A DNA stretch of 64,000 nucleotides from Rhabdophis nuchalis (GCA_039707465.1 CM077648.1:19069619-19133618), one strand, 5' to 3'; counted from the stretch's first letter, positions 10,692 to 21,307 are shown. Notes: generated from the letters alone by a model not told the origin. A program made the numbers and translations.

Positions 10692-10985
10692 ATGGGTAAA
10701 AATTAAAGTTTCTGTCCATTCATGTCCGACTCTAGAGGACGATGGTCATCTCTGATACTCAAAAACATTTCTTTCTGGCCAGCGTGACTATTTGCCTAGG
10801 TGCAGAGAATGCTGTATCTTCCCACCAGATTGATGCCTGTTTATCTACTCGCATTTGCATGTTTTCAAACTACCAGATGAGCAGAAGCTGGGACAAGGAT
10901 GGGAGCTCACCCTGTCATGCAGTGCTCCGGTCTCAAACCCAGATTGTCACTTTTCCAGCAGACAAGCTCAGCATCTTTGTTACCC
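10692..10985 (-). mobile_element. Diverged Sauria SINE
   Basis: Reverse-sense copy recognised by TCCGACTCTAGAGGACGATG, TTCCCACCAGATTGATGCC and the reversed tRNA B-box region CTCAAACCCAGATTG. Many substitutions, so an old insertion. Confidence 0.75.
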
Positions 10986-11060
10986 TATTTCTAATCATAG
11001 CAATAGAATTAAAGTTAGCCGATTAGAAAAAGAATGCTTCCAGGACACAATCAGATAGTT

Positions 11061-11159
11061 CAGGGGTCTGCAAAGTTGGCTCTTTTAAGACTGGTGGACT
11101 TCAGAATTCTGGGAGTTGACGTCCACCAGTCTTAAAAGAGCCAACTTTGCAGACCCCTG
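11061..11159. mobile_element. Palindromic hAT-type MITE (99 bp)
   Basis: Ends CAGGGGTCTGCAAAG / CTTTGCAGACCCCTG; the body folds on itself. Perfect 8-bp duplication AGATAGTT (11053-11060, 11160-11167). Confidence 0.92.
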
Positions 11160-11167
11160 AGATAGTT

Positions 11168-12339
11168 ACATTCTGAAGAAAAGGGCGCCACAAAGTGTGC
11201 TCAAGTATTGCAACTGTTGCAGGAAAAAGAGCACGAGACTTGGACTTCTCAAAATCAGGAAAAGTTTATTATGGCGGCCATGGTTCAGAAGAGCTAGTCA
11301 AAGGCTAGCATGCAATATTCTGAACTAACTGTCTAAAAGGAATACAGAGTTTTATACTTCACTAAAAGCAACTTTCATCATGGCTATTTTCTTATTGGTT
11401 ACATGATTGTCGTCAAAAAAGAAAACCACAAACATATCCTGTTATTTTCTAAGATGAACTTCTAACCTTTGTGGTTAAGCCCCTTGTCTGCCTGCAAGGG
11501 GCCTTCCAATCTAACTCGACCTATTTACAAGCAGGTGTTTGCGGTTTGGCGCATCCTGTTGCAGCTCAGAAAATTCAGAAATATCGTTACCATGCAGAAC
11601 TAAAAAGGGACCCCCTGGGTCATCCAGTCCAACCCCACATCATTTCACTCTTAACAACCAGGTCTCACTTTATGCCCTGCCTCACAACAACCTGTTAATC
11701 TGTCCTTGATAGAGGAATCAGAAATGTATATTACCAAGTTTATATACTGGTCAATTCTTTATGTTGCTTGAAATTTATTTGGTGATTCAAAAAATGGGAG
11801 GACTTGCATTAGGTCACTGTTTTCCAAATCTTCTAGGAATTTATTTTATTAATGGAAGTGGAGATTATCCTTGATTTAGGACCATTATTGAACCCACCAT
11901 TTTGGTCGCACCGATGTGAGGATTGTGATCATCCCATGACTGGACCCAATTTTATGAGGTTTTTGGCAACAGTCATTAAGGAACCCATTGTTCACTATGG
12001 GGCAATTTTTTTCTAGAAACTGAGGTTTCCAACAAAGACTTCATAAATCATGATCATGTGAACATGGGATGCTGCAAACAGCCGTAAATGTAGAAGAATA
12101 GTAATAGTAAAAGGTAAAAAAGAGTTAGCAGTAGCTTTGACTACAAATAACAAAAAGGAAGTTAAAGAAACTTTGCCAGCCATTTTAGCACACTGCTTGT
12201 TCTGGGAAAATTGCTCTCTAAATTTTTTAGAAGTTGTCATGGAATGAAATTTCATGAAAAATTCAAATACAAGAGTCAATGACTATTAGCTGTGGAAGTC
12301 TAAAATCTAGTAACCTAATTGCAGATATTTATAATTATG
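11168..12339. other. Unclassified; weak LTR-like and CR1-like segments
   Basis: 11595-11700 resembles a reverse-sense CR1 tail (GGTCATCCAGTCCAACCCC). 11212-11590 starts TGTTGCAGG and has a reverse poly(A)-like TTTATT, but I cannot define ends or a duplication. The rest is unrecognised. Confidence 0.3.
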
Positions 12340-12456
12340 TGGTATTAAGAAACCAGTCACCCTATAAAGGACTCACCCATTCTGTTTATAATTATATAAT
12401 ATAATTATAAACAGAATGGGTGAGTCCTTTATGGGATGTCTGGTTTCTTAACACCA
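12340..12456. repeat. 117-bp palindrome
   Basis: Left arm starts TGGTATTAAGAAACCAG, right arm ends CTGGTTTCTTAACACCA, and the arms pair almost to the centre at about 12398 (AT-rich). Contains ACTCACCCATTCTG on both arms. Probably a small MITE of an unidentified family. Confidence 0.75.
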
Positions 12457-12494
12457 TACTTCAAGGATGATGGGCTATTTTCTGCATCAAAACC

Positions 12495-12884
12495 GACCAC
12501 GAACCAGTTCGCTCCCACAGAGAGGGCCTCCTCAGGGTGCCGTCGGCCAGACAATGTCGGCTGGCGACCCCCAGGGGGACAGCCTTCTCTGTGGCAGCTC
12601 CTGCCCTCTGGAATGACCAACCCCCTGAACTACGTATGACCTCAGACCTACGCCTCTTCCGTCGGGCCCTGAAGACACATCTATTCCATGCAGCCGGCCT
12701 CCCATAGCCTTTTTAATTGGGTTTTTTAGTATTGGATTTTAACTGTGGGCCAAAGTATTTAATTATATATTAATAAGCCATTTTAACTTTTGTATTTCCT
12801 GTTTTTATTGTGGCTGTTCACCGCCCTGAGTCCCGAGAGGGAGAAGGACGGTATATAAATTAAATAAATAAATAAATAAATAAA
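12495..12884 (+). mobile_element. L2 LINE 3' end
   Basis: Last ~70 codons of the L2 ORF (frame reading LRTSDLRLFRRALKTHLFH), 3' UTR with CACCGCCCTGAGTCC and an (AAATA)n tail near 12862-12884. Confidence 0.85.
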
Positions 12885-13370
12885 ATCATGTAACTTCAGT
12901 GAATGGTGATACTGTAATTTTTAAAAACTCGGAGAAAGAGTTTCGTACAAGTCTAAGATGATGACAAAGCAACAAAAGATTCACTGTCTCGTTTACACAA
13001 ATCCTTCTAGCAATATAGTGAATGAAAGGAGTGACATATGCAGATAAGGCTTGGATTATTTTACATCCTTGCCTTCATAATGCCTATGAAATTAATTTTT
13101 TCTGCTCTTCGTCAATTGTAATAATGAGGTCCTTGGCTCTAGGTGGGGAAAATTAGTTGCTTATGAAAGAAAATATACATTTATAGATATGTATCTCATT
13201 CCACAACCATCCCTAGATGCCAGAGTTTGAAACTATTGTATATGAAAAGGCATGTCTCCATTTTTCAAATATTGACGTAACATTGATATTAGATTTCCTT
13301 GTTCCATTTGGGTTCCCAAAAGGTGGCAACAGATTGTCAAAATATTTGTAGCTTGGGTTTGAAATGAGGG
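12885..13370. other. Intronic sequence, nothing recognised
   Basis: No coding or repeat signal that I can name. Confidence 0.4.
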
Positions 13371-14275
13371 TTCCTGGTGCTCTCTGAATTTGCTTGTTTT
13401 CTTGCAGACCTTTGATTACCCTAACTAGGTAACATCATCAATGCTATAAGGAGTACGATTTGCTGTCAGTTTATATTCTAGTGTCTTACTTGTCTGTGTG
13501 GATGAGGGCGGTTTTAGAGATTCTTTGGTTGGGCTGTTTATTGATGTCTCTTTGGCAGTTTCTTGATTGGGGTATTGCTTTCTTGATTGCTGGTCTGAAG
13601 TTAACCTTGGAGTTAATCTACACTGATCTAAGTGCTGATTACTGGTGGAGAGGGGCCGGAGTCTTTTTCTCTTTTGGGCTGGTTGTTTGTCTCTTTTGCA
13701 TAGTCTATAGATGTTATTAATGTCTGTGTGTCTGTTGATGGCTGATTGTCAGAGTGCTAGGCTTCCAGAAATTTCCTGGCATTTTTGGATTTGTTTGGAT
13801 TTGGTCTGGTCTAGGATTGTCACAGGACACAGTGGCTCAGTGGCTAAGATGCTGAACTTGTCAATGGGAAAAGTCGGCAGTTCGGTGGTTCAAATCCCTA
13901 GTGCCACGTAACGGAGTGACCTCCCGTTACTTGTCCCAGCTTCTGCCAACCTAGCAGTTCGAAAGCATGTAAAAATGGAAGTAGAAAAATAGGAACCACT
14001 TTTGGTGGGAAGGTAATAGTGTTCCATGCGCCATCAGTGTTTAGTGCACGAAAGGCTATTACTGTAGAGACATCTTCAGACAGCGCTGGCTCTTCAGCTT
14101 TGAAACGGAGATGAGCACCATCCCCTCGAGTCGGGAACGACTAGCACATATGTGCGAGGGGAACCTTTACCTTTATCTTTTAGGATTGTCACATTTTCCC
14201 AATTGAAACTATGATTAACATTAACTCCAATGTCAACTTCAGAACAACGATAAAGCAATACCCCAATCAAGAAAC
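13371..14275 (-). mobile_element. Penelope-like element fragment, interrupted by a SINE
   Basis: The reverse-sense block at 13400-13445 (TTGATGATGTTACCTAG then AATCAAAGGTCTGC) matches the terminal sequence seen at 18371 and 63510. The sequence to 13811 and from 14194 continues into the 14276 Penelope-like end, consistent with one element, but no reverse transcriptase is readable. Confidence 0.5.
13825..14180 (+). mobile_element. Sauria SINE, full length
   Basis: tRNA head with CAGTGGCTCAGTGGCTAAGA and B-box GGTTCAAATCC, complete body and ACCTTT tail. Perfect 13-bp duplication TAGGATTGTCACA on both sides (13812-13824, 14181-14193). Confidence 0.95.
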
Positions 14276-14500
14276 TGCCAAAGACATTTCGCTTCTCATC
14301 CAAGAAGCTTCTTCAGTTCTGTTTGGTGAGAAGAGCACCTTCCTGAAGAAACTCCTTGGATGAAAAGCAAAATGTCTTCAAAGAAAAACAAAGAAAGCCC
14401 AGTTGCCTCTTGAAAAAAACACCTTTGAGACAACCATGATCATGAGACAACCATGATCTGGATGACTGAGACTCTCCATAGATATATTGTTATTTCTGGG
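14276..14500. mobile_element. Penelope-like terminal repeats in inverted order
   Basis: Reverse-sense terminal block at 14283-14316 and a forward, decayed block at 14331-14385, followed by CCAGTTGCCTCTTG and the CTGGATGACTGAGACTCTCC end shared with other copies. Confidence 0.6.
14283..14316 (-). ncRNA. Hammerhead ribozyme motif, Penelope type 1
   Basis: Minus strand: box CTGAAGA (fits CUGANGA), stem II GCTTCT / AGAAGC with a 6-nt loop, GAAA, then TGTC, giving the two-pair stem III without a loop and C17 known for Penelope-type hammerheads. Stem I pairing is weak. Activity not shown. Confidence 0.6.
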
Positions 14501-14508
14501 CTCATGTA

Positions 14509-14770
14509 CCCTGTTCCCCTGAAAATAAGACCTCAACAGATAATAAGCCCAATCGAGCTTTTGAGTGCATGTGCTAAAATAAGCCCCCCCCCCAAAAATA
14601 AGCCCTCCCTGAAAATATTGCAACACAGCAGCAGCCATGAGGTAACCATGCTCGCTGCCTCCTGCACCTCAAAAATAATAAGACCTCCCTGAAAATATGG
14701 CCAATCGCTTATTTCAGGCGGGGGGGGGGTCAAAAAAAAAAGACCCTGTCTTATTTTGGGGGAAACATGG
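14509..14770. mobile_element. MITE with TA duplication (ACCCTGTTCCCC family)
   Basis: Ends CCCTGTTCCCCTGAAAATAA and TTATTTTGGGGGAAACATGG are imperfect inverted repeats flanked by TA. Interior repeats the AAAATAAGNCC unit several times. Superfamily uncertain, Tc1/mariner-like by the TA. Confidence 0.65.
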
Positions 14771-14772
14771 TA

Positions 14773-15240
14773 ATAACATGGAGGAAAATGCATGTTTTGG
14801 TTCAGGAATAATTACAGAAATGGCATCCAAGTGCAATCAACTCTCTGCCTTTTTACTGCACTGTCACCAGCTCTTTAATGCCTCTTTAACTCAAACATAT
14901 TTTTGATGAGTTCTAAAGCTCCAGAAAAGGCAGGCTGTCTTTAAGCAAGTGTTGTCAGTAACAGCCAGGGCGCCTATGGTGGATCCAAGCGCTTCACACT
15001 TCTAATAGACTTTGATCATTCCGAGACTGGGAAGAAAAAGAAACGTCTCTGAATTAGCTAAAGGTTTTCAATTTCTCCCAAAGCAGTCAAAAGCGAGCGA
15101 GCAATTTCTGAGTGAAGCAACTTCATTCAGGCAGGAAACAAAATAGATAAATGGAATTATTTTTCCAGTGTGATGTGCTAGATCAGAGAATGTGCTAGAA
15201 CCAAAATGGGAGAAGCGATGGCAATAAAGCTCTCCTCTTC
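14773..15240. other. Intronic sequence, nothing recognised
   Basis: No repeat or coding signal that I can name. Confidence 0.4.
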
Positions 15241-15456
15241 TTCAATTAATCGGCGGAACAACTTGCCTCTAGAAGTTATGAATGCTCCAACGCTGGAAGT
15301 TTTTAAGAAGATGTTGGATAACCATTTGTCTGAAATGGTGTAGGGTTTCCTGCCTAGGCAGGGGGTTGGACTAGAAGACCTCCAAGGTCCCTTCCAACTC
15401 TGCTATTCTATTCTACTCTACTCTACTCTATTCTATTTTATTCTATTCTATTCTAA
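15241..15456 (+). mobile_element. CR1 LINE 3' end
   Basis: Short coding remnant, the GGGGGTTGGACTAGAAGACC block and a long (ATTCT/ACTCT)n tail to 15456. Confidence 0.88.
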
Positions 15457-16247
15457 GGATACCCCTGACTGCAAATCCAAGCAATGTTTTTTAACTGCAC
15501 AGGATGCAATTACATTTCTGAACAATTATCAGCAATATACATGAAATCAATCAGCTAAAAGATGACTTTGAATCCTTTATGCAAAAACACTCGGCTAGAG
15601 TGATTGCTTTATAAAAAAACTCAAGAATTGATCTTCAAAGTGTTTGACTACTGGGCACGTTAGGTAACCAGGAACAGATCAATTACTGGACAAGACTAGA
15701 TCCGCAAAATGTAAAAGAATTGACAGACAAGATTATTAACTTCAAACAAATCAGAGCATGCCACAGATTCTATTCCAAAGAGCTAATAGAGGAGATGACG
15801 AAAGCGATTCTTCAGACTTTGAATCAACTCCTTCCCTGCCAATATCAGCATTGGTTTAATTGTTTTACTATTTGGGTGATTCTGTAACCCATCCAAAATC
15901 TTCTGAAGTGGGCAGCCAAAATAAATCTATTAACATTAACCTGTTGTCAATGGTATAATTAAAAAATATATAAATTCCCACCACTGCCATCCTTCCATGA
16001 ATGTTGCCGCAATTTCTAATGTTGGATTTTCCCCCTTACCAGAGGCAGCCTCCTTGTGGAGTACTGTGAAGCTGTTGCCATGGCAACTCCACAGGGCTGT
16101 GCAGTAGAAGCCATTTTAAGGTAATAGGGCAGAAGCCATGTTAAGGCACAACAGGTTGTATCTTAACAAAACACAAACCCCGAGGGGTGTAAGGGGTGTC
16201 TTACCCCTACACTATTTGCTTCCCGAGGATATATATATAATTGTTTC
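15457..16247. other. Mostly unrecognised intron
   Basis: No repeat family identified. It contains one perfect X-box palindrome listed separately. Confidence 0.4.
16074..16087. promoter_or_regulatory. Perfect RFX X-box palindrome
   Basis: GTTGCCATGGCAAC, a 14-bp perfect palindrome identical to the idealised RFX binding site. Whether it is used is unknown. Confidence 0.4.
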
Positions 16248-16507
16248 ACAACAACCTGTTATTAGGCCCTAATTAAGGGAGGAGACATACTGTTTCCTTT
16301 CCTGCCTTTCGGCTCATCACCAGAGAACATCTAGACAGCAAGCCAAGAATTACGTTGTGTAATTGTTTTTATTTAGATATGTGTGTTAGTTTTATGAGAT
16401 GATCAATAAATTAAATTAGAGTGGTGATGAGCCGAAAGGCAGGAAAGGAAACAGTATGTCTCCTCCCTTAATTGGGGCCTAATAACAGGTTGTTGTGAAA
16501 CAATTAC
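16248..16507. repeat. Long inverted repeat of a GTGATGAGCCGAAAG module
   Basis: Left arm 16248-16328 and right arm 16418-16506 are almost exact reverse complements (about 80 bp) around an 89-bp spacer. Each arm holds GGTGATGAGCCGAAAGGC and AACAGGTTGTTGTGAAACA. The same module recurs singly at 49225 and 54048. Confidence 0.85.
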
Positions 16508-16529
16508 CTATACTAATATACCCTGTCTC

Positions 16530-16625
16530 AGCTGATGCAATAAGGGGAACCGGCTTGGCTAAAGTGCTAGGCTCCTTGCCTAGCATGCAACACAGCCCCG
16601 GTTCGAATCCCAGTAAGGGGTATGG
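16530..16625 (+). repeat. tRNA-like head of the hammerhead-bearing repeat, tail missing
   Basis: B-box GGTTCGAATCC with the CCCAGTAAGGGGTATGGC flank shared with 49100-49133. A 7-bp hairpin GCTAGGC/GCCTAGC sits where an anticodon arm would be. The following hammerhead is replaced by a (TA)n run at 16627-16660. Confidence 0.6.
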
Positions 16626-16660
16626 CCACTATATATATGGTATATATATATATATATAGT

Positions 16661-17380
16661 GAAAGCTGCTTTGTTGATTCCATTTCCACATTGGGTGTTC
16701 TCCAGTTTCAGGAAACTTAGTCAACAGTAATAGTACTGTTTGCTTCGGAAGTTCTAATTGCTTCCCCCGGGCTTCTTAATGGTAGAGCCTCAAACTGCTT
16801 ATTACCATATATTTGCACCAGGTATGTGCCACAGTGGTGAATTTGATCCCTGCTAGACTTTTCAACTGTTGTGATGGCAAGAATTACTGATGGAAGATTG
16901 TTGCTTGTATTTTATTTGACAGAAGCAACAACATCCTTCAAAAGGATCACTGTATATATGGGCTGGAAAATTACAGTACAACATTTTGCATTGCATAAAT
17001 TAAAGCATTCTACATGGGGGGAATCTCAGTGCTAGCATAAGACCATAACAAAAACATCTCTGCCGGGTTTGATTTATACCGCGCAGATCCATTACAACCC
17101 CAGCAGTTAAGATACTCCATATTGCTGGATTATGTTCAGCTCTGTTGACTTACAGACTGATGGCTTGATTATGTGAATGTTAAGCCTATATATTTTTGTC
17201 TTACATGGAAGATAGCATTAAGCCTCCAAGAAATATTAAATTCTGAGTAGAGGAGAGTTCTAGAATCAGTTTTCATCCTGATAGTCTTTTCTTTTATACA
17301 GAATGAATTGTGTTGTGAGTAACTGAGAGATTCTATTTCTATTGGTTCTAGAGTGAAGTTACAATAGAAGAGAATATTTG
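16661..17380. other. Intronic sequence, nothing recognised
   Basis: No repeat or coding signal that I can name. Confidence 0.4.
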
Positions 17381-17441
17381 TAATTTGGGTTGAACTGTGG
17401 AGACTCTCGTTGACTCAGAGCTTTACTGTTTGCTTGCAGAT

Positions 17442-18269
17442 CATTGATGGGATTCAAATTTTTTTACTACTGGTTCTGTAGACGTGGTGTAGCTTGGTGG
17501 GTGTGGCAGGGGAAGGATACTGCAAAATACCTGTTAGGAATGTAATCCTAATGTTGGTTTGGCAATATATAAACCATGATTGCAATACTGTATCTGTAAC
17601 TTTAGCTACTGCAGTAAAATGTGATTGGCTGCAGTAAAATGTGATCTGTAACTTTAACTACTGCAGTAAAATGTGATTGGCTCCTCAATCGGCCATAAGA
17701 GGGAGCCAGAATCACTGTTAGTTGCTGATCCTTAGATGATGGCTGTTGTATATGTCGGGTGTTGATCAGCGTGGATAAGTGTGAGTTGTGCAACTGTTAG
17801 CCAACTTTGAGTACTAGACTGTGTATATGATTTAGAACTACTTATCATCTGTTTATGAAGAAGTTACTATAACTTTATTTTCCTACGAAAGTAAAAGACT
17901 CTTTGTTTTACAATTCAGAGTCTGTGACTGCTAGTGTGGGTGTTCAGCAACATCTCTCTCGCTACATTTCGTTATGCACTTTCAGTCTCCTAACAGGGAT
18001 TTCCCTAACAATCCCCATTCCCTTCCCACCCCACTCCAGGGCAAGGATACTGTAAAATCTCTATAGATTTCCACCTCCATTCTCCTGTGAAGGGCAACAG
18101 AAGACGATCCAGCCAATCAGCTGAGACAACGATCAGCTGGGACTCGGGTGGCAGCAAATAGATGGAGGAGGAGCCAGCCAGAGGTGGTATTTGCCAGTTC
18201 TCCGAACTATTCAAAATTTCCAGTACCAGTTTGCCAGAACTGGTCAGAACTGGCTGAATACCACTTCTG
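17442..18269. mobile_element. hAT-type MITE interrupted by an LTR
   Basis: Ends CATTGATGGGATTCAAA and GCTGAATACCACTTCTG match the family ends CAGTGGTGGGATTC / GAATACCACCTCTG. Flanked by TTGCAGAT / TTGCTGAT. Split by the 479-bp LTR at 17532-18010. Confidence 0.8.
17532..18010. mobile_element. Solo LTR (479 bp)
   Basis: Starts TGTTAGGAATG, ends CCCTAACA. Flanks ATACC / ATCCC give a 5-bp duplication with one mismatch. Removing it restores the hAT reading GCAAAATCCCCATTCC. Has a TATATAAACC box near 17565 and an internal duplicated CTGCAGTAAAATGTGAT unit. The fragment at 42042 starts similarly. Confidence 0.82.
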
Positions 18270-18370
18270 TTGCTGATGTTTCATTACCCAACAAAGTAAC
18301 ATTATCACGTTAGTGAGTATGGGGTTTTGCTCCTTGTTCTTATAGAGAACAAATCCCACCCTCACTAGCA

Positions 18371-18404
18371 CTGATGATGTTACCTAGTTGGGTAAAGAAA
18401 TATC
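18371..18404 (+). ncRNA. Hammerhead ribozyme motif, Penelope type 2
   Basis: CTGATGA, stem II TTACC / GGTAA with loop, GAAA, then TATC: stem III pairs are A-U and U-A, a compensated form of the C-G pair in related GAAACGTC copies. The 3' strand of stem I (TTTAAA) no longer pairs with the 5' flank AGCA, so activity is doubtful. Confidence 0.55.
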
Positions 18405-18420
18405 TTTAAAATAATGTTAC

Positions 18421-18921
18421 AATTAGCACTAGGTTGAGTTTTTATGTTGAGTGGAATTTTTGCTGTAGGTTATGTAAGTAATTTCTTGCTGTATTTGTAA
18501 AGCTGTCTATTTCTGTTACAGTTGGATCACAATATTCTATAAGAATATTGTAAAATTAATTGTAAAGGTGCAGGTAGCGTGTGTCTTTATTCTTAGTTGC
18601 CATCTTAGTTTCAAAACAGGATAAAAATTGCATCTTTCAATGAAGTTCGTGGAATATATTTCTCTTCATATTAGGGTAAATGTAGAGTTTGAATTAAAAT
18701 TCACTACAGACTACAGTGAAATCATCTGAAAAATTGGAAAACGTTATTATTAATGGGGCAATAGCAGCACATGATCTTAGTCAGAGCTCTGGATTTTGAT
18801 ATTAACTATTGACATTTGCTTAATCTGATGGGTTGTGGGACGCTGACCACATGATGTCATGGCACATCTTTTGCCAGAACAATGTAGTTGAAGATTAGAT
18901 TTATGTTGGAACACTCAGCAG
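18421..18921. other. Intronic sequence, nothing recognised
   Basis: No repeat or coding signal that I can name. Confidence 0.4.
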
Positions 18922-19170
18922 AAGAAAGAGCCAGTTTGGTGTAATGGTTAAGGTCCTGGCGTAGAAACCAGGAGACTGGGAGTTCTAGTCCCACCTTGGC
19001 CATGAAAGCTGGCTGGGTGACTTTGGGACAGTCAATTCCACTCAGGTTAAATTACCTCAGAGTGGAAGATATGGGGAGAAAGAGGAGGAGGAAGATTTGT
19101 TGGATATGTTCACCGCTTTCTTGCTTATAAAAATAATAAAGGCAGGTACAAATAAATAAAATGTACAGCC
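18922..19170 (+). mobile_element. tRNA-derived SINE
   Basis: Head with GTTTGGTGTAATGGTTAAGG (A-box region) and GAGTTCTAGTCCC (B-box), a body with AGCTGGCTGGGTGACTTTGG, and an AATAAATAAAATG tail. Confidence 0.75.
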
Positions 19171-19327
19171 GCCACCTTGAGTTACTTATAAAATTAAAAA
19201 AGGTGGAATTAAAAATCTAACAAAGTTAAATATCCACATGTCCTCAACAAATATGGCCCTGAGCTTTCTTTTGCCAGTTAGTTCCTATAAACTGTAATTA
19301 ATAATTAATACAGTTTACTAATAGTTG

Positions 19328-19535
19328 AAAATGCAAGTAGAAAAATAGGAACCACCTTTGGTGGGAAGGTAACAGCATTCTGTGCGCCTTCAGTGTGTAG
19401 TCATGCCAGCCACATCACCACAGAGACGTCTTTGGACAGCGCTGGCTCTTCGGCTTTGAAACAGAGATGAGCGCCGCCCCCTAGAGTCAGGACCGACTAG
19501 CACATATGTGCAAGGGGAACCCTTACCTTTACCTT
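19328..19535 (+). mobile_element. Sauria SINE, 5'-truncated
   Basis: Lacks the tRNA head; begins at AAAATGCAAGTAG, contains GGAACCACCTTTGGTGGG and ends in ACCTTTACC. Duplication TTTACTAATAGTTG / TTTACTAACAGTTG on the two sides. Confidence 0.9.
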
Positions 19536-19549
19536 TTTACTAACAGTTG

Positions 19550-20246
19550 GGTTATCATCTTACAGGACAATCAAATAAATACCCTGATTATATCTTGTTA
19601 TTAATTCCTGCAGCCCAGATAACTGAACAAGATGTGTATAATCAAATAAACATTTGGTATTCAACAGGAACAATTAATAGTTTGCAGGCTAAGCCAGAGA
19701 TAATATTCAATTAATAATCTATGAGCTAATATGGTGGCTTTAAACAGTTAATTGTTTATGGAGAATTTAATGACTGAAAGACAATAAATTGAAAGACATA
19801 TGAGAGTAGCAGGAGATTTAGCATTAATAACTTCTGACACTTCATAGAAAATAACATTTTTTGCCTTTTACTTGGGGATTTAGCAAATTAAAAGGAAATC
19901 AAAACCAAATTCTCATGCCATGATTTGGAAAGTCATCAATAAGATACATGACAGAAAGAAGAAAATTTGATTTTTTGCATTTGCTTCCTAGGCTGAAGTG
20001 AATTGGAACAAATGAGGAAAATTTCTTCAGTATAAAAAGTATTGATGACTACACACTCAAAGTCTTATATAATGCTACGCTCTCTTTTTTCTTTTTTAGC
20101 TTAAATAAGAAAATTCAACTTTACATAGATCTTACTTGACGAAAACCTTTACTGTTTTGCCTTTAGGTTGTAATAAGAGGATGAGAAATATCAGGAAAAT
20201 ACATGATGCAGCTTTCAACAATTTATATATATATATATACTTTTTA
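19550..20246. other. Intronic sequence, nothing recognised
   Basis: Includes a short (AT)n at 20224-20240. No coding or repeat signal otherwise. Confidence 0.4.
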
Positions 20247-20432
20247 AAGTGCCCTCTCTAAGAGGTTTACAGAGTCAGCATATTGTTCCCCAACAATTTG
20301 GGTCCTCATTTTACCTACCTTAGAAGGATGGAAGGCTGAGTCAACTTTGAGCCTGGTGAGGTTTGAATTGTAGGCAGCCAGCAGGCAGCAGAAGTAGACT
20401 GCAGTACTGCACTCTAACCACTGCGCCACAAG
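20247..20432 (-). mobile_element. tRNA SINE with L2-like tail, reverse copy
   Basis: GCCCTCTCTAAGAGGTTTAC, AAGGATGGAAGGCTGAGTC body and the reversed head ending CTAACCACTGCGCCACAAGG. Abuts a forward copy of the same family. Confidence 0.8.
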
Positions 20433-20590
20433 GTTGACTCAGTCTTCCATCCTTCCGAAGTCAGTAAAAGGAGAATCCAGATTGCTGCGGGCAATAAACA
20501 AATAATGCTTCTACATTGTAAACTGTTCCAGAGAGTGCTGTAAAGCTTTATGCAGTGGTATATAAGCCTAAATGGTATTGCTATTGCAAT
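20430..20590 (+). mobile_element. tRNA SINE with L2-like tail, forward copy lacking head
   Basis: AAGGTTGACTCAGTCTTCCA body, GTATATAAGCCTAAATGG tail end and a short TATTGCTATTG run. Joined head side to head side with the reverse copy to its left. Confidence 0.75.
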
Positions 20591-21307
20591 CTTTACATTG
20601 GCCACACAACAGATACTGAGATATCATCCAAAATATCTTCATATCTTTCCATATAATTGAATTTAGTGAAGCTATAAGTTATATTTTGTTTATTTCCTAA
20701 ATATCTTGTGTTTTTTTAAGATAGAAAAACATATTCTCTGAAATGTCTTAAGTCCAATTTTTGTAAACTGCATAGCAATTCAAACAGAAAGGGAATGATA
20801 CCCGGACTTAACTGTTTCTTAATTTTTATTTTCTGAATGCTTCTCTAAAACTTTTGTTCTTATTACTTCCCGCCTTTTGGCATGATAGATATTCACAGTC
20901 TCAACAGCTAAAGGCAACTTTGCTTCTGATAACAACTCAGATTTTGTTTCCTATTGCCTCTGCAGAATTGTCATTAAAATAACAGATTACAGTCCTGGTG
21001 CATATTATTATAAGTATAGATTTTTAATGCAAGAGACTGCCATGAATTTCTTGGACATTTATAGAGAGTCTGGAGTTTCAGTTTGTGAAAATATTGCATT
21101 GGTATTTCCATTTTCAGTTTCTAAATGCCATCTCTGAAAGAGCTCCATTAGTGATGATAATGGAATAACTGCAAAATCATGTTTGAAATGCTACATAAGT
21201 TTGAGCTGCATTGTCTTACCAGCCACATATTTATTAAAGTGATTTTTTTTTAAAAAAAGAGAAGACATTTGCAAAAAATATATAAACTCCCTACTTTATT
21301 TTTATTC
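20591..21307. other. Intronic sequence, nothing recognised
   Basis: No repeat or coding signal that I can name. Confidence 0.4.

Larger units (their letters stand above)
17381..18420. mobile_element. Penelope-like terminal pair carrying a hAT that carries an LTR
   Basis: Penelope-like sequence at 17381-17441 resumes at 18278 and ends with the hammerhead block at 18371-18404. The two terminal blocks (18280-18330 reverse sense, 18360-18404 forward) are inverted to one another, as in other copies here. Confidence 0.65.

Noticed and set aside
11212..11590. Reverse LTR candidate starting TGTTGCAGG
   Set aside because: No matching duplication or convincing right end; kept only as unclassified.
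13460..13911. Hydrophobic frames upstream of the SINE
   Set aside because: They overlap Penelope-like non-coding sequence and run into the SINE; no motif.
16545..16620. Functional tRNA gene
   Set aside because: It has a B-box and a stable hairpin but no full cloverleaf or acceptor stem; it matches the repeat family instead.
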